A program made the position numbers and the translations under genes. A DNA stretch of 64,000 bases, taken from the NCBI GenBank assembly GCA_029706075.1, contig JAINUG010000015.1, positions 5,106,154 to 5,170,153 of the forward strand. The letters are read 5' to 3'. The notes under the pieces are model-generated. The model was not told the DNA's origin, searched no databases, and was given only the letters and a program-made list of their open reading frames with translations. Source of the DNA: Aldrovandia affinis. Lineage: Eukaryota; Chordata; Actinopteri; Notacanthiformes; Halosauridae. Shown piece after piece: positions 33,612 through 46,170 of this stretch; positions within the stretch are counted from its first letter, which is position 1, and every line of letters begins with the position of its first letter.

Positions 33612-36600
33612 GTACCAAGCGAGCGTGCTGTGATTTGTTCCACAGAGACGCAGGGGCGTGTCCAGGGAGGGGACCTGCCCCCACAGAAATGTGTTTGGCC
33701 ACCCTGGGTATTAGGTTGTCAAGCACATCTTTTCAAATTTATTACATTTTGAATGCCCCCGTGTGGTTCTGTGCCACTCTTGGGCCACCCCTGCTAAAGT
33801 GGTCTGGGCCCTCCACTGCAGAGACGGAGAGCAGTCTGAGTCTTGATGAGCAGTCCTCTTGTACGATTTAGCGTTTTCCTGGTACCTCAGCAGCTTAAAA
33901 GAAAAACCTTGTGTCCTTCATCCTGTTCTGTTTGTGGCAAATGATCTTGTTCAGCAATCTGCAACAGTGGTGGTAACCCCATGTCCTGCGGTGTGGCAAA
34001 TCAACTTTATGTGTATGTGGCAACTGACAGGGAGCCATTAATACTTTTGATGATGCTTGGTATTATCAGTCCAGGAATAAAATAAATCTCCCTCCTTGGT
34101 AATTTCGCTGCTCGGAGTGGATGCGGGTCAGCCGGAATGCGTTCATACGTCTGGACTTGCGTGTGACATCTCAAGTCGCCGATTTATCTGATAATGAACA
34201 CAACGTGATCGGTTTCTATTGCAGAGCAGGCAAATGGGCTTTTTTGTGGCAGAAGTGCTAACAGCAGCATGTTGTTGCATTAGGCTGGTCGTCGGCACTG
34301 GTGTGGAATGTTCTCAATAACTCGGCGCGACACTGGCAGCCCCGAGCGGGGCCACTCTCTCAGCTTATCAATCCGGCTGCTCTTCTGTTCTGCTGATATC
34401 TTTCCTGAACTAGAAAGTGTGTCCAATTTTAAGCAATGAGGTTTCATATACAAAGTTAGAGGCAGGCTACTCTTGAACATATTTTACTGACTTGTAAAAA
34501 AATAAGCTGACAAGTCTAACCCGGTTCCCGTTTGTCTGAAATCTCTGCAGTCTGACAGTGAAACCAGTAAGCAGAGCTGGTTCTATGGGGAGGACTGACA
34601 AACCTCCTATTAACCATTTCAGGATCTATGAGGCAAACATGTCAGCAATCAGGGACTGACTTATTCCGCAATGTCAGGCTATTGCTGACTTTGGTAGACC
34701 ACGGACTAGCGGTCATGCGTATAGGTTGCAGTCTGGCTGGAATGTGCTTTGTGGAGTTGTTTACTGAAGCAAATGCAAAACCCACATTCAGAGATGGTTA
34801 ATCCTTTTCATGGTTTTTACAAGGTCACAGAATCCCCAGCAGCAGGCTTTGCACAATGTCTTTTGTGAAAATTTGCATACTGTTGATGGACGGGTATATT
34901 ATTTTGCTTTACGGTGTAATACACTACCAGGCCCAGTCGCTCAGATAACTACAGGTAACAAGCCTTGCTGATTTGAGCTAACGTTGCATTGGCCACAGTC
35001 CATAGCTGTGTGATGTGCAAGATATTCATTTGCACAGAAAAGTCAACTGCTGACAATATTTGCTCACAGCATATTTTCAAGTGCCTGCTTATGTTTACTG
35101 TACAGTTGTCTGATGTTAGAACTTTGACAGCATTTTTATGAAATAGGAAAATATGTTGGTAGCATTATAAATCATTGCCATAGCTACATATTATATATAT
35201 TCTTCTCCATTGTTATATTAGGCCAAAGATAGCTGCTGCCTCATTCAAAACTAAATTTATTTCACTGACATTCTTACGTCTGGAGTGATTAACAAGCCAC
35301 TGTTCTTTAGGTGTGCAGAGCTTTCTGGGTACAGTGGTCTATTTTGGACTTGTCAAAGAAAGATGTGGATTTAAAAAAAACTAAAAACTGTTAAGCAAAA
35401 TGCATGCAGACGGAAATGATAGTGTTGAAGAGCGAGCCAGCGGGAGAGGAATTTGAAAGAGTCACAGGCGTTTTGCAAAAAAACAAACTTTTTACTTTCA
35501 CCTCAGCATCATGTGGTGCTATTTTATCCAGCACTGAGAAGAATGCTGACAAAATGAGAAGCAATAAGCAGAATGCTTACTGATTTTCACATTATTTGTT
35601 GTCGGTGATATTCCATAAATGGCTTGGTGCAGTAGGGCTGCAGGAGAGTTACAAATCAACCAGCCCCTGACTGGAAAACCTCATGTTTGATACCCCTACA
35701 AAGCTGGAATCACGCAGGAGTGACTCTTAGTCTCCCTGCCCTAACACTGCCTGCCTCACGCAAGATTCCTCCCACCACTGCTGCTCCTTGACATCGGGAT
35801 GTTAAAGATAATTTTTCTCTCCAACTTTTATTTTCTCTCTTTCCTCCCAGCACGGCTGTAAAATCTGGGTTGATTTCACAGCAGTAATCTTTGGTGTGGT
35901 CATGCCTTGGGTTGCACTGCGCATCAGAGGCTTTCCTTTAACCGTTGTGCTAATGAGGGAAACAGAAAGACGGGAAAAGACACAGATCTTTTCCTGGCAA
36001 AATGAGTTCTGAAGACTTGCCTTCACTTTTCCCTTTCTCCTTTCAACTTTTATAAAGTAATTTGCCTGTGGCACTTCTTCCTCTCGGTGCTGTTCAAATA
36101 TACCGGGGAAAGCCTGCGCTGCGCTTCGACCTTCAAAGGCAGGCGTTTTAGAGCGTGAAAGTGAAAGTTGATACACAGGAGCTGCGCATGTCGGCAGGAC
36201 CCAGGTGCACAACCCCAGACTTCACTCTCAAGGACAGTCTGTTAACAGGGGCCATGGTGGGAGCAGCCCGAGAGCAGCACTGCGTTGTGGGATTCGGTAA
36301 TGCCACGGATCGTTTGTGCACGGTGCGCACCGCCTCTAGACGGCACCATCAAACGAAAGGTTAAAGGTATCGTGGGCCCGTCATCGTCCTGAGCTTCTGT
36401 AAACAGAGGTTTTTGAACGCCATTTACTTCGTGCTTTTCATGGTCCTCTTCCCCACCCCCAGCTTCGTGCCAGAGTGAAACTAAAGGCTGGCTTCAGCTC
36501 TTCTTCTCTGTGTGAGGAATGGCACTCCATTGTCAACAGGCTCACCGTGACCAGCCTAGAACAGGTCCCAGTCCCATACAGAACTATGAAAGGACTAATG

Positions 36601-36689
36601 GTCTGAATGATGTGAATATAGTAAAAACTGAATCGATTGCTGGCTGGCACTCTTCATCAAATCACTTATCAAATAACAGTATCAACCCA
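33612..36689 (+). other. Start of the 23.7 kb SNX29 intron; no firm feature
   Basis: The part at about 33640-33860 (gcaggggcgtgtccaggga and gggccacccctgc) resembles a dispersed repeat I have seen in fish, but I could not find its ends. The rest looks unique. A GC-richer stretch at 36130-36370 is not repetitive. Confidence 0.5.
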
Positions 36690-36834
36690 ATAAGTGGCCA
36701 TATTATTCCTCTGCCCTACACGATCTCTAATCTTGGTGTCATATTTGACCCCACTCTTGCCTTTGAAGCACACATGACATCTATCATCAGTATCAATCAA
36801 AATAATTATTTCACCCTAATATAGCAGGATGGAC
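36690..36834 (+). mobile_element. L2/CR1-type LINE reverse-transcriptase fragment
   Basis: The + frame reads ISNLGVIFDPTLAFEAHM followed by a decayed stretch and a stop. NLGVIFDxxLxFxxHI is the thumb-region signature of L2/CR1-type fish LINEs, located just after the reverse-transcriptase catalytic core. Only about 40 codons remain, and the neighbouring sequence has no other part of the ORF. Confidence 0.6.
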
Positions 36835-36929
36835 AACAGAGCTTTCCAGGCCTGACAAAGCCACGAATCGATCGATTGTTCAATCAATCACCAATCCACC
36901 AATTCATCCATCCGACTTTATCTCTTTAT

Positions 36930-38405
36930 TATTCCCTTTATTTAAGGGAAATCCATGCGGTTTCAGTGCAAATACACATACAAAGCAAGTACAAGGACAT
37001 ACCAAACACTAATCACAGTTGAACAGGGTAAATGCTTCACTGGGGTTTCTTTTAATTAAGCCCACAACACCTCCACAGGGCTCAACGGCGACGCCTGGCA
37101 TCCCAGGTGTGCCCCCCTCTGCTTTTACCCCTGATTTGGTCATTTAGCAGCCCAGTTGGGGTCCTTTCTCTTGATCCATAGCCAGCTGCTGCTTCGTTCG
37201 GCAGCCTCTGACATTGATTTGACGGCTTGTCGACAGGCCTGTCCTCGCACTCCCATCCCCTTAAGAAGCTTGGTTGTGGACGTTGCAACAAAACCTCTAC
37301 ACCCGACCTCGACCGGGAGCACCTGGGCACGCCAGCCGCGTTGTTCTGCTTCGGCTGCTATGTCGGAGTACTTCAGTCGTTTCCGTTCATATGCTTCACC
37401 AACTGCTGCCTCCCATGGTACAGTTAGTTCCACAATGACTAGTAACTTCTGGGAGGTTGACCACAAGACCAGGTCCGGCCTGAGGTTAGTTGTAATAATC
37501 TCTGGCGGAAAGATGAGCCTCTGTTCTAAGTCAACCTGCATTCTCCAGTCCCGGGCAGTGTCTAGGAGGGTTGCTTCCACTCTTGCAGATGGCTTTGCTG
37601 GGGGTTGTCCTGCTCTTACAAAAGGGGTGGTCTTTGAGTGTCGAGGCATTGGGGAGGGAGGGCGTTGTTGGTAGTCCTCCTTCCTTCCAGGGTGATCGCC
37701 AGTTGTCTTAGGACCTGGTTGTGCCTCCAGGTATAGCGGCCTTGGGACAAACTGGTTTTACAGCCGGTGAGGATGTGTCTCAGTGTTGCAGGGGTCTGAC
37801 AAAGTGCACAAGAAGGATCTTCTCCAAACCACTGGTGTAGGTTCTTGGGCGTGGGAAGAACATCATAGGTGGCTCTGATGATGAAGCTGATTTGTCTTCC
37901 TTCCATTTCCCAAAGATCCTTCCATGTGAGCTTTCGATGCTCCAGGTTTTCCCAGCTAGTCCACTGGCCCTGTTTGGACTGTGAGACTGCCTTTGCGCAT
38001 CTGTCTGCCTCCTCTTGATGCCGCACCTGAGATACCACCAGCTTTCTCCTCTGGGTTGATGTTGCCTTGTGCCATGTGGGTCGACTTGCCCCAAGTCCAA
38101 ACCCACCTCTTCCATGCTGCACCTGTCCTACAATGTCTCCATGCCTGAGAGCAGATTTTGCTTGCTGTACAGCCTCAGATGGCATCCACTTCCTCCCAGT
38201 TGCCAGTCTGGGGGCAGCCGCTTGGATCATTCCATCTTGAGACTCTGTCAGGATCATGTTCAGCCTCACTTTGGTGCATTTATACTCCTCTGTGAGGCTT
38301 GAGACAGGCAATTCCAGGGCACCGTGTCCATACAAGCCGATGTTGCTGAGGCAACGCGGGAGGCCAAGCCACTTCTTGATGTATGAACTGACTGTCCTCT
38401 AATCA
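36930..38405 (-). mobile_element. R2-superfamily LINE, 5'-truncated 3' half
   Basis: The minus strand carries the last part of a single-ORF LINE that ends with a CCHC zinc knuckle and a restriction-like endonuclease, the layout of the R2/R4/NeSL/Hero group rather than of L1, L2 or RTE. Similarity starts at about 38405 with WLGLPRCLSNIGLYG, just after the reverse-transcriptase core, so the copy is 5'-truncated. The presumed 3' untranslated region runs from 37139 to roughly 36930, ending in an A-rich aaataaagggaataataaag-like stretch on the minus strand. The clade and the exact 3' end are uncertain. Confidence 0.8.
37140..38335 (-). pseudogene. LINE ORF C-terminus: zinc knuckle plus restriction-like endonuclease
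   Basis: Two minus-strand frames overlap at 37616-37649 and belong to one original ORF broken by a frameshift near a C-rich tract around 37650-37700. The first (38335-37616) has GLYGHGALELPVSSL, VRHQEEADRCAKAV and the knuckle CALCQTPATLRHILTGC (C-x2-C-x7-H-x4-C). The second (37649-37140) has RPDLVLWS and VIVELTVPWE, the PD-(D/E)xK-type nuclease core, then YERKRLKY, and ends WAAK. The endonuclease residues look intact, and there are few stops over about 400 codons, so the copy is not very old. With the reverse transcriptase missing it cannot replicate itself. Confidence 0.85.
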
Positions 38406-38739
38406 CAGATAACATACAGGCTACAGATTTAAAAGATTCTCAAAACAGCAAGATTGAGGTTTAGAAACTCTTCAGAACAGTTTAGAAAGATTATACAGTT
38501 TATACAGTTTATAGAAAGAGTCTGGTTTGGTTTGCCATTGCACTGTAGGATGCAATGTGAACCTCGATGAGAGAAGAATTTTCTATCCATCTCAGTCTTG
38601 AAAACATGCAATCTCAGAAACTCAGACTTATCACATAGTTTATATGGAATCTGCTATACAGTAACCTGTATGCTTATAGCCCTTGTGTCCTTTGCTGTTT
38701 GCGCCAAATGACGTTATACAGAATGTCTTATGTTTACCA

Positions 38740-38815
38740 TAGTGTTTTAATTATATTGTGTGGAATTGTTGTAAAGCGCTTTGAGCATTATACGAATACA
38801 TTTATTATATTGATA
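38740..38815 (+). repeat. Possible retroposon 3' tail
   Basis: The block gttgtaaagcgctttgagc followed by an AT-rich end resembles the 'gtaaagcgctttgag' tail of fish L2-type retroposons. Nothing upstream is recognisable, so this is a fragment at best. Confidence 0.4.
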
Positions 38816-41072
38816 CTATCTCTAGCTCTCTTTTTTGACTCATGTCCTCTTCTTGCTGGTGGCTGAATGGCATTTTTGTCATCTTCCTGTGCCAGCTAAG
38901 TTTGAGACAAAAGTGTGTGTTATCTGAGCTGCAGTTCTAGTTAAGTACGGCAGTTTGGCCTGTGAGCCAAGGCTGGCTCTGCCGAAGAGAGGATGGAGAA
39001 CGAAGGAAGACCATCCTCACACATCGAGCGAAGCGCCAGGATTTTATGTAACAAGCCCAAGAATAATCTGCTGGCTGTGACACTTGAGTGAGATACGAAT
39101 TATGTGAGGAGTTGACGGTCTGATAATTCCATCCTATAAAGAGCTTCACAGCTCCGGAGGTGTTGTATTCTTCATCAGCTTGTGAGTCAGCACTGTGATC
39201 ACCACACGATGCAACCATCTCACACAGGCTGTTTTGTTATCATTAATCATGGTTATTATCAGAACTGGTTTATGACTGGTTTTTAAAAAATCCTGACTTG
39301 AAAATGCCTATGGAGGTGTTTTCTTTCTTCTTATGTCTTGCATTAGTGCATGGTATAACAATGGTATAGTTGGTCCAAGGTGTGTCCTGACTGATGCTGT
39401 CAGTGTCACAGTCCTTCTACTTTTGCCAAAGGGAAAGATATGGTGTTCTCCCTCTTGTCAAGATCTATCTCGAGGAGCCCCTGAGTGCAAAAATGATATA
39501 GCTGTAGCTGTATCGGTAACTTTGACATGCAAAAGCATTTGAACAGAGGGGCCCTGAGGGCAATATTAAAACCAAAGAGAGCAAGAGAGAAAGTGAACCT
39601 GTCTTTAAAGTTGAAACAAGCAGCACCAGAGATTTGAAGGCAAGAGGATTTTGTTGGTAATCACAGGTCCACTGAGATTAGCTGTCATGTTGCTTTTAAT
39701 CCCGCCATTGTTTTTCTCTGATTTGCCTTTTCTATGCTCATAAGGAGCATTTTGTCGAAATGGGGCTTATTTAATCTCCCTTAAGTGGAGTGCAGAGCAA
39801 TTTCTAAAAGATCTTTTTTTTTTTTCCTGTATGATTTTCCCTCTTCACAAGAACATTTGTGGTCTCTGTGTTTGTACACTGAGGAACCGCTGTGTTTAAA
39901 CAGGTGAAGTCCGCTGTTCATTTTACACTGGCTTGTTTAACATGGTGGGTAAGACGTCTCAGCTGATTTGTGGCTTAACAAAAAAACGTTCCTGCTATTT
40001 TACAGCACTTAACCACTAACATGAAAATCCAGTGATTTAAGACTGAATCATACATTTATTCAATTTAGGGTATTGAACTTAATGAATGAAAGACTTCAGA
40101 TATTGAGGTAATAACACATAGAGTTAGAGTAGTCATAATCCGTGACACCGTAAGAATACAAATACAGTATGTGCTCTTTTTATCATATGCTGGCAGTTGG
40201 TAATCAGGCTCATATTTCTCTGTTGCTCTATGTAAATTTTTTCATCTAGTGGGCTTACTCAATCATTTCTTATTATCAAGAATGCAGTTACAATCATTAC
40301 CCTTTCGTACTTCTTTGCTACTCTTGATTAGAATAGGTGAAGAAAAACAGTGAGATGGAAGATACGATATCAATGGAGTATGGGTTATTTCCAGATGAGC
40401 TGTATGTCTTACAGTTGCTGGGTTCACCTTCTCCTGTTGACTTTTCCTTGAAGAAAGCAGTGGCTGGTTAACTTGTCCTGGAGTCCTATCGGCTGTTTAC
40501 CACAGTAGATTAGAGTAGATTATTGTACTTTAAAACAGAGCACAAAAACATGATTTCAGGGAGGGAAGCAATCTGCTTCTTCAAATCTGAGATGGCTTGG
40601 TCTCTAATCCAGTCCATGACTGTTTATTGACTGGCAAACATTCTGCCCCTTGTTGATTAGAATTATACCTTTGACATTTGTCACTCAAGAGCCCTGTTTG
40701 TTGGTACATGGCCTGATATTTAGTCAACTTTCCATAACACCACACCACATCACAGTGATCTTTAAAATACAGTAAATGATTATCCATAGTACATTCTGTG
40801 GTGAGTTTTGGGATAAATTGACATATTAAAATTTCACAACATGCACACAAGTCATAATTTGTCAAATGACTTACCTTTGTCAAAGGCCTACTAAAATGGT
40901 CAATTGTCATAATGGGAATGTTACATTTTACTCATGCACATTTCTGTGATAAATGTAAATGCTAAAACAGTGCATTTTATTGGAAAAGTTGTGGGTGTTT
41001 GGATCATTTTAATAGTTATGCCCTGACTCAGTCAAATTAATCCTGTCCTAGCAGGGGTTATTTAACAAAAAC

Positions 41073-41213
41073 ACAAACTTTTGAAACATACGTGACTTTA
41101 AGTTTGATCAATCCATCACTGGTAAGTTAATTAACGAACAAACTAACTAACTTAATGAACTTACCAGTGATGGACTGATCAAACTTAAAGTCGCGTATGT
41201 TTCAAAAGTTTGT
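41073..41213. repeat. Near-perfect palindrome, about 60-bp arms
   Basis: The left arm, from acaaacttttgaaacatac to ccatcactggtaagtt, is matched by its reverse complement ending at 41213, with about two mismatches over roughly 58 bases. The spacer is short and contains aactaactaactt. High arm identity points to a recent origin or ongoing correction. No target duplication is apparent in the flanks, so this may be a foldback or MITE, or a replication-generated inverted duplication. Confidence 0.85.
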
Positions 41214-42984
41214 CATCTTGCTTGGTACGCAATTGACGTTTGAGACGCGATTAACGTTTGAGGATGCGAATGCGTTCTGGCGTACCACTTATGTGCACCC
41301 CTGACTATAGAGACACGTGGACATTGGATGCCATTACCAACAGCAATTATTATATTGTCTATAATATATCTAATAAATGAAATGAAAATGTCCCATGCAC
41401 ATCTATCATAAGCTGCATTGATAGCTTAGAACATTTTCTTGAGTAAGGAAAACAACAAACTAAATTCATAATTCCATTTGTGAGAAAGTAAAAAAAAATA
41501 AAAAATAAAATAAAAAAAAGGCTTCAGGCGCTTGAGTTGTCTTGCTTAGTTTAGTATTTTTTTTAGTATTTAGTCCAGGTTTTTCTGAGAACCTAATGCA
41601 GTAGCCTGTTGTTGTTCCTGTCTGTTTACAAAGACACAAAATATTAGTAGTAGGGAAAACTATGTGATTTTAAAAGTTCTTACAACATCAATTTTCCCTT
41701 CACTAAACTAAGCTGTGTTTGACTTTGCAAACTGGGCATATGTGCATAGAGTGGATTTGTGTCTCCACTCTTGTTTTTCAACTCATAATCAAATTAGTTG
41801 TAAGTGAATGACAGACCAGGACTACTTAGCCTCACTGCATGATTACACAAGTGCATATCAGTTTTTAAAATCTGTCCCCAGTTACACCATGCCACCTACT
41901 TCTTTGACAGTAACAAAAGACAACTAATAGTACATATTGTAATTTGGGGATGGGAAGGGAGGCAGGGGAGGGAAACTAGGACAACCGTCAAAATCCCATC
42001 AAACGTCTGTGCCACAGAAAAACGTTTGCTCCCCAAGAGTGAAACTGGGAAATGCAATTTGAGATCTACGTCTTGGATCCTTATCCTCTTCATTGACATT
42101 CCAAAGCAAAACTAATTAGGCACCAAGGAGTCTTTCACAGCTGTTTAAAACACTCAACTGTAGAGCTCTAGATCTTGAATGAAATATCTATCTTGTGCTG
42201 AAGCTTTGCATTGTTTAAGAGCTATAAAAATCACATGGGAAAGTAATGCATTTTACTAATGCGATAATGTGTTTACTCAGGAAAGCCTGTTTGCAAGGTT
42301 ATTATGCTGATTTCATAACTACAATGACCATCCCATCTGAGACATTAGAAATAATTGCTGCCAAAGATCTTGGAATAACCGTTTTCAGCGTCATGGACCC
42401 CGAAGCTTTGAAAGTTTTGTCAGATTGGCATCCTTCACAAGCCGCTTCCTTTGTCTCCGTGGGGCTGTCCGCCACAAGCATGTCAGGTCTCTGTGTACGC
42501 GTACGTTCTGACAGCTCATAAACAGCTGATTAGTCAAGGGCTCGCCCATGCAAACACACTAACCGTTCCCCAGTCTGCCTGTCAAACACAGACCGACGGC
42601 TCCAGAAAGACAACAGGAGACAGAATGATGACATCAGAGCCAGACTGTCTGTGCTGAGAGTTCCGCTGTCTAAATGTTCTTTATTTTAAATATAGAACTT
42701 TTATTTTTGTACGAAATGTATGTTTGCCACCATTTATCTCTTGTGACAGATGTCAGCAGATGAAAAAACATAACAGAAACCAAAAGCTAAAGTGCACCTG
42801 ACACGCTGCAGTAACAACTTTGTAAAACAAACGAATGCCCATAACATTTCTGAAATATGACAAATCCACCATTTTACGATTGCGTTCTATTTTTGCCAAC
42901 ATTCCATGACGTAGAGTCGGGCATTTGAAAGCTAAAGGGAGCCAATAAAAGATGAAGAGAAGAGTTGTAGAAAATAACATTTAA

Positions 42985-43290
42985 ATGGTGTGTGGATGTG
43001 TGGTGGCTGGCTGCTCTAATGTGGCAAGTGTGGGAAAGGGGGATAAGTGTCCACAGGTTCCACATCAATAGAGAAAAGATCAATAGAGAAAATATGGGGA
43101 AAATGGGTGCAACGCAATACATAAGTGGTCAGTGAGAGATCAGAAACACACCTAACGTTTGCTATATTTGTAGTGAGCGTTTCACTGCAAATTGTTTGAA
43201 GAATACCCTGCTGAGTGACCTCGGGATGGAGATGAGAATCTCCTGGGTCTTAAAACCGATGTCAGTAGCATCTTTTTTTTTTTTTTTTAC
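42985..43290 (+). pseudogene. THAP zinc-finger domain relic
   Basis: The frame from the ATG at 42985 reads MVCGCVVAGCSNV, matching the start of THAP domains (Cys at residues 5 and 10, C-x4-C, with the V-A-G-C-S-N type context). It then hits stops. About 180 bases later, in another frame, YICSERFTANC is followed by a continuous stretch to WVLKPMSVAS, matching the C-S-E-H-F and L-K-P-x-A-V-P ends of THAP. The zinc-binding His of CSEHF is Arg here. Spacing and order fit a single THAP domain broken by indels and stops. THAP domains occur in P-element-type and other fish transposase genes as well as host genes. No transposase body is visible downstream. Confidence 0.7.
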
Positions 43291-46170
43291 CAAGTTGAGG
43301 GGAAGATGAGAGAACAGCAGTGAATAAACCAAGACAGACAGAAATTGGTGAAAGTTGCTCCAAAAAAATGAAAGTGAATCCTGTTTTATCATCAGAGTCA
43401 AAGACTGAAAGTGGTCTAAGACTTGATTATTAGCTAAAGAAACAAAAATGCCATGGCAAGGTATGAACTAGCTTGTGTTAAATCAATACATTCCTGTTTT
43501 TTATTTTGAGTTTGATAGCTAGCTAGCTAATTATTCTCACTCCAAGAAGTAGCCAGCAAGTGTCGGGGAGGTGCGTTTTGGTAATCCTGTGCAGGCAGAC
43601 TGAGTGGGGCCATCATTGGCGGGTTTATTGCTCTGTGAGTGAAGCCAGGGCACTTGGGGCATGTAGCTGTGGTGAGCCGGTGCCACACCCCACAACTTCA
43701 GGATTCTACCTATGAGCTGGAAATTATGGATCATCGAGAAAATAATTATGGCCCGCCAGATTAAAGCGGAGGTTAATATGGTATGATTGGCCTCGTCACT
43801 TGGTAGCAATGCTCTTGAGAATATTATGCCTCTCCAAATATCAGCTCAACCAACATCTCGGTATAAATGAAACTGGCTTCCCCAGGCCCTAGTGATGTTT
43901 GATATCGCCATGATTCTCAACATGAGAGGAGCATCAATGGGAACCTTGAAAATATATCTTGTGGTAGTAAGTGACCCAAAACAAAAACTAAAATAAAAAG
44001 AGAACCTGGCTTGTCCTGGACCTTCCCCCAAATCGTAAATCAACCATGCATGGGCTAAGAAGAGAGGGAGCCAACCCCCCCGCCAAACACTTGTGTGACC
44101 TGTTGGTGGCTCGAGGCAGATTTTGGTGGAATTGTATAAGTTTCCTGTTCCTGTTCTCTTGGAAGATCTGGTTCCAGCTCACACCTCGGCTGCATGTGAT
44201 TGCATTTTTTGGAGAGAGACAAGCATGGTTTGATATCATTTTCTTCCATTTCATCTCTTTTGTGATAGTTACATGTCAATTTTATGTCTAGGCTTTAGTA
44301 TTTGTTAAGGTAGTTGAACCTACATCTGTAGATTGGATGTTGAATATTGTGTCTGTTTAACTGTTGTAACTTAATAAACCAGCTGTTAATTTTAATTGAG
44401 TTCTGAGTTGTATATTTTGATGAAAGTTGATCCACCAGATTGCTCTGCCTATCAACATATTCGGGGGATTTAATTGATAATTGGTATCCTGTATAGTAAT
44501 TAATTAAATTTAAAAAAAGAAATATATATATTTTACATGTAGGATAAGTGAGGGGCTTTAACACGTAATACCACTTGTGTTCAGTATTCAGAGTGCTGAA
44601 CTTTAAACAAGGGCATTTGACTGTTAAGGCTACTGGATTCAGGGAATAGACCATTTTTATTCTAACTTCACTGTTCTGACACAAGCTAGCTTGGCTTGCT
44701 TGCTACGCCCACTCACTGTCACTGACTGACTTACAACTGTTACAACAGCTGACGAACAAAAGTATGGTCAACCTCTCTTTATCTCTGAATTGTCATGATA
44801 GGTTCGCAATGAACCACATTAGCTATCATGCTATGACAGCTAGACTGTGTCCTATTCTGTATTTGGTGAGATGATTAGGAACCGGATCTGAATCGGACGG
44901 AGGAAGAGTGGCAGTGGCAGCAGAAGTTTGTCAGGCTGATAATGTCGGACTGCGCAAACCTGTAAGGCTTTTCCATCTCATACTCACTGTCCGATAGCTC
45001 AATCTTTTAGTTTTTCCACCAAGTCATATTGATACAATGTTCACAAATGTCTGAAGCACACGCTGAGGGTTTTATGAAAGTAGGAAACTGTAAATGTGCA
45101 TATTTATATGTTTGCTTGTCACAAAGTAAAAATCAGGCACTATGCTACTGTTGAAGATGTATGTTGATAGATTTAATTATCTTTGCCAATGTTTACAATT
45201 GTGTCAGGTGCCCTATGTCTACCTAAAGTATAGGAATTAGAAGGACGTGGCATGCTCTCTCCTGGTCCTGTCTGTTTTATTTATCTGTATTATAAAACCC
45301 TTTTATTATTGACGTCAATGCCGGGTGCGTCTCCAGTATGTGAACGGTGGAGGGGTTTGTGTGTCGTGCTGTAAGAGCTCCAGGGCCCGGGGCTGAGAGA
45401 GCGAAGTCACTGTGGTTGGCCCAGTGGAGGGTGTCACCGCGTAGATAACAGCAGGGCACGTCTCTGCTGTACTCTGGCAAAGGCCCAGCCCAGCACAGAT
45501 AGGATTAGTGAGGGATCTGGGTTTCCTAATACGAGGGCTGCCTGCTGCTGCACAGCAGAGTCCGTGCTCAAGTCAGGCTTATCATGGGGTGGGTGCCATC
45601 GATCCCTCCGTGAGGCCAGTTTTTCAGAGCAGAGCTGTGTGGAGGATTCGGACCAGGGACCTGTGGCTGTCTACTCATATATAGGCTCACAGCCAGTAGC
45701 TGGCCATGCTTAATATTGAGGGGTTCGGCCGAACAGAACACTGTGGCATTGTGTTTCAGGAAGTATCTCACTATGTTAAAGTGCTGTGGTCTTTTAATTA
45801 CATCACAGTCTGTCCCCATGCATGTCCCTTGCCACACTCATCGTTATCATGTAGGTCTAACTAACCCGAATTAAAATTGTTCCCCTCTTTTTGTGCATGT
45901 CAGTCTGTCCCCATGCATGTCCCTAGTCACGCTCACCTTTATCATGCAGGTCTAACGAACCTAGATTAAAATTGTTCCCCTATGTTTGTGGATGTCACAT
46001 CCCATCCCCTTCGGTCACATCACTGCGGTCAGATAGCTTTGAATATTCGATCTTCGACAGCTGAATATTTTGTCATGTGTTGTTTGGAAGAAGCTTTAGA
46101 GTTGTTGTTTTTTATTTGACAATCCCAATTAAATCCACTTCCATGAAATGTGTGGGTGTGTATATATATA
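43291..46170 (+). other. Intron, partly unassigned repeats
   Basis: A T-homopolymer lies immediately before this stretch. On the minus strand at about 44890-45005 a short frame reads ELSDSEYEMEKPYRF, an acidic stretch plus PYRF that may come from a transposon-derived protein. The stretch 43500-44400 shows no family resemblance. The tandem duplication at 45806-45998 is listed separately. Confidence 0.45.
45806..45998. repeat. 95-bp tandem duplication
   Basis: The unit starting cagtctgtccccatgcatgt at 45806 recurs at 45901, and both copies share ggtctaac, aattaaaattgttcccct and the spacing between them. Divergence between the copies is moderate. No coding content. Confidence 0.88.

Larger units (their letters stand above)
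38406..42984 (+). other. Intron with few recognisable features
   Basis: Apart from a LINE/SINE-like tail at 38740-38815 and the palindrome at 41073-41213, nothing is recognised. A-rich low-complexity sequence lies at 41490-41520. Confidence 0.55.

Noticed and set aside
33497-33871. 124-residue open frame overlapping the PX exon
   Set aside because: Wrong frame relative to the conserved PX sequence, and it continues through the intron.
37156-37674. 172-residue plus-strand open frame
   Set aside because: It lies antisense to the LINE endonuclease frame, which has recognisable motifs; the plus frame is its shadow.
43537-44291. Possible transposase or envelope-like gene downstream of the THAP relic
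   Set aside because: Frames on both strands are of similar length, and none shows a motif I recognise.
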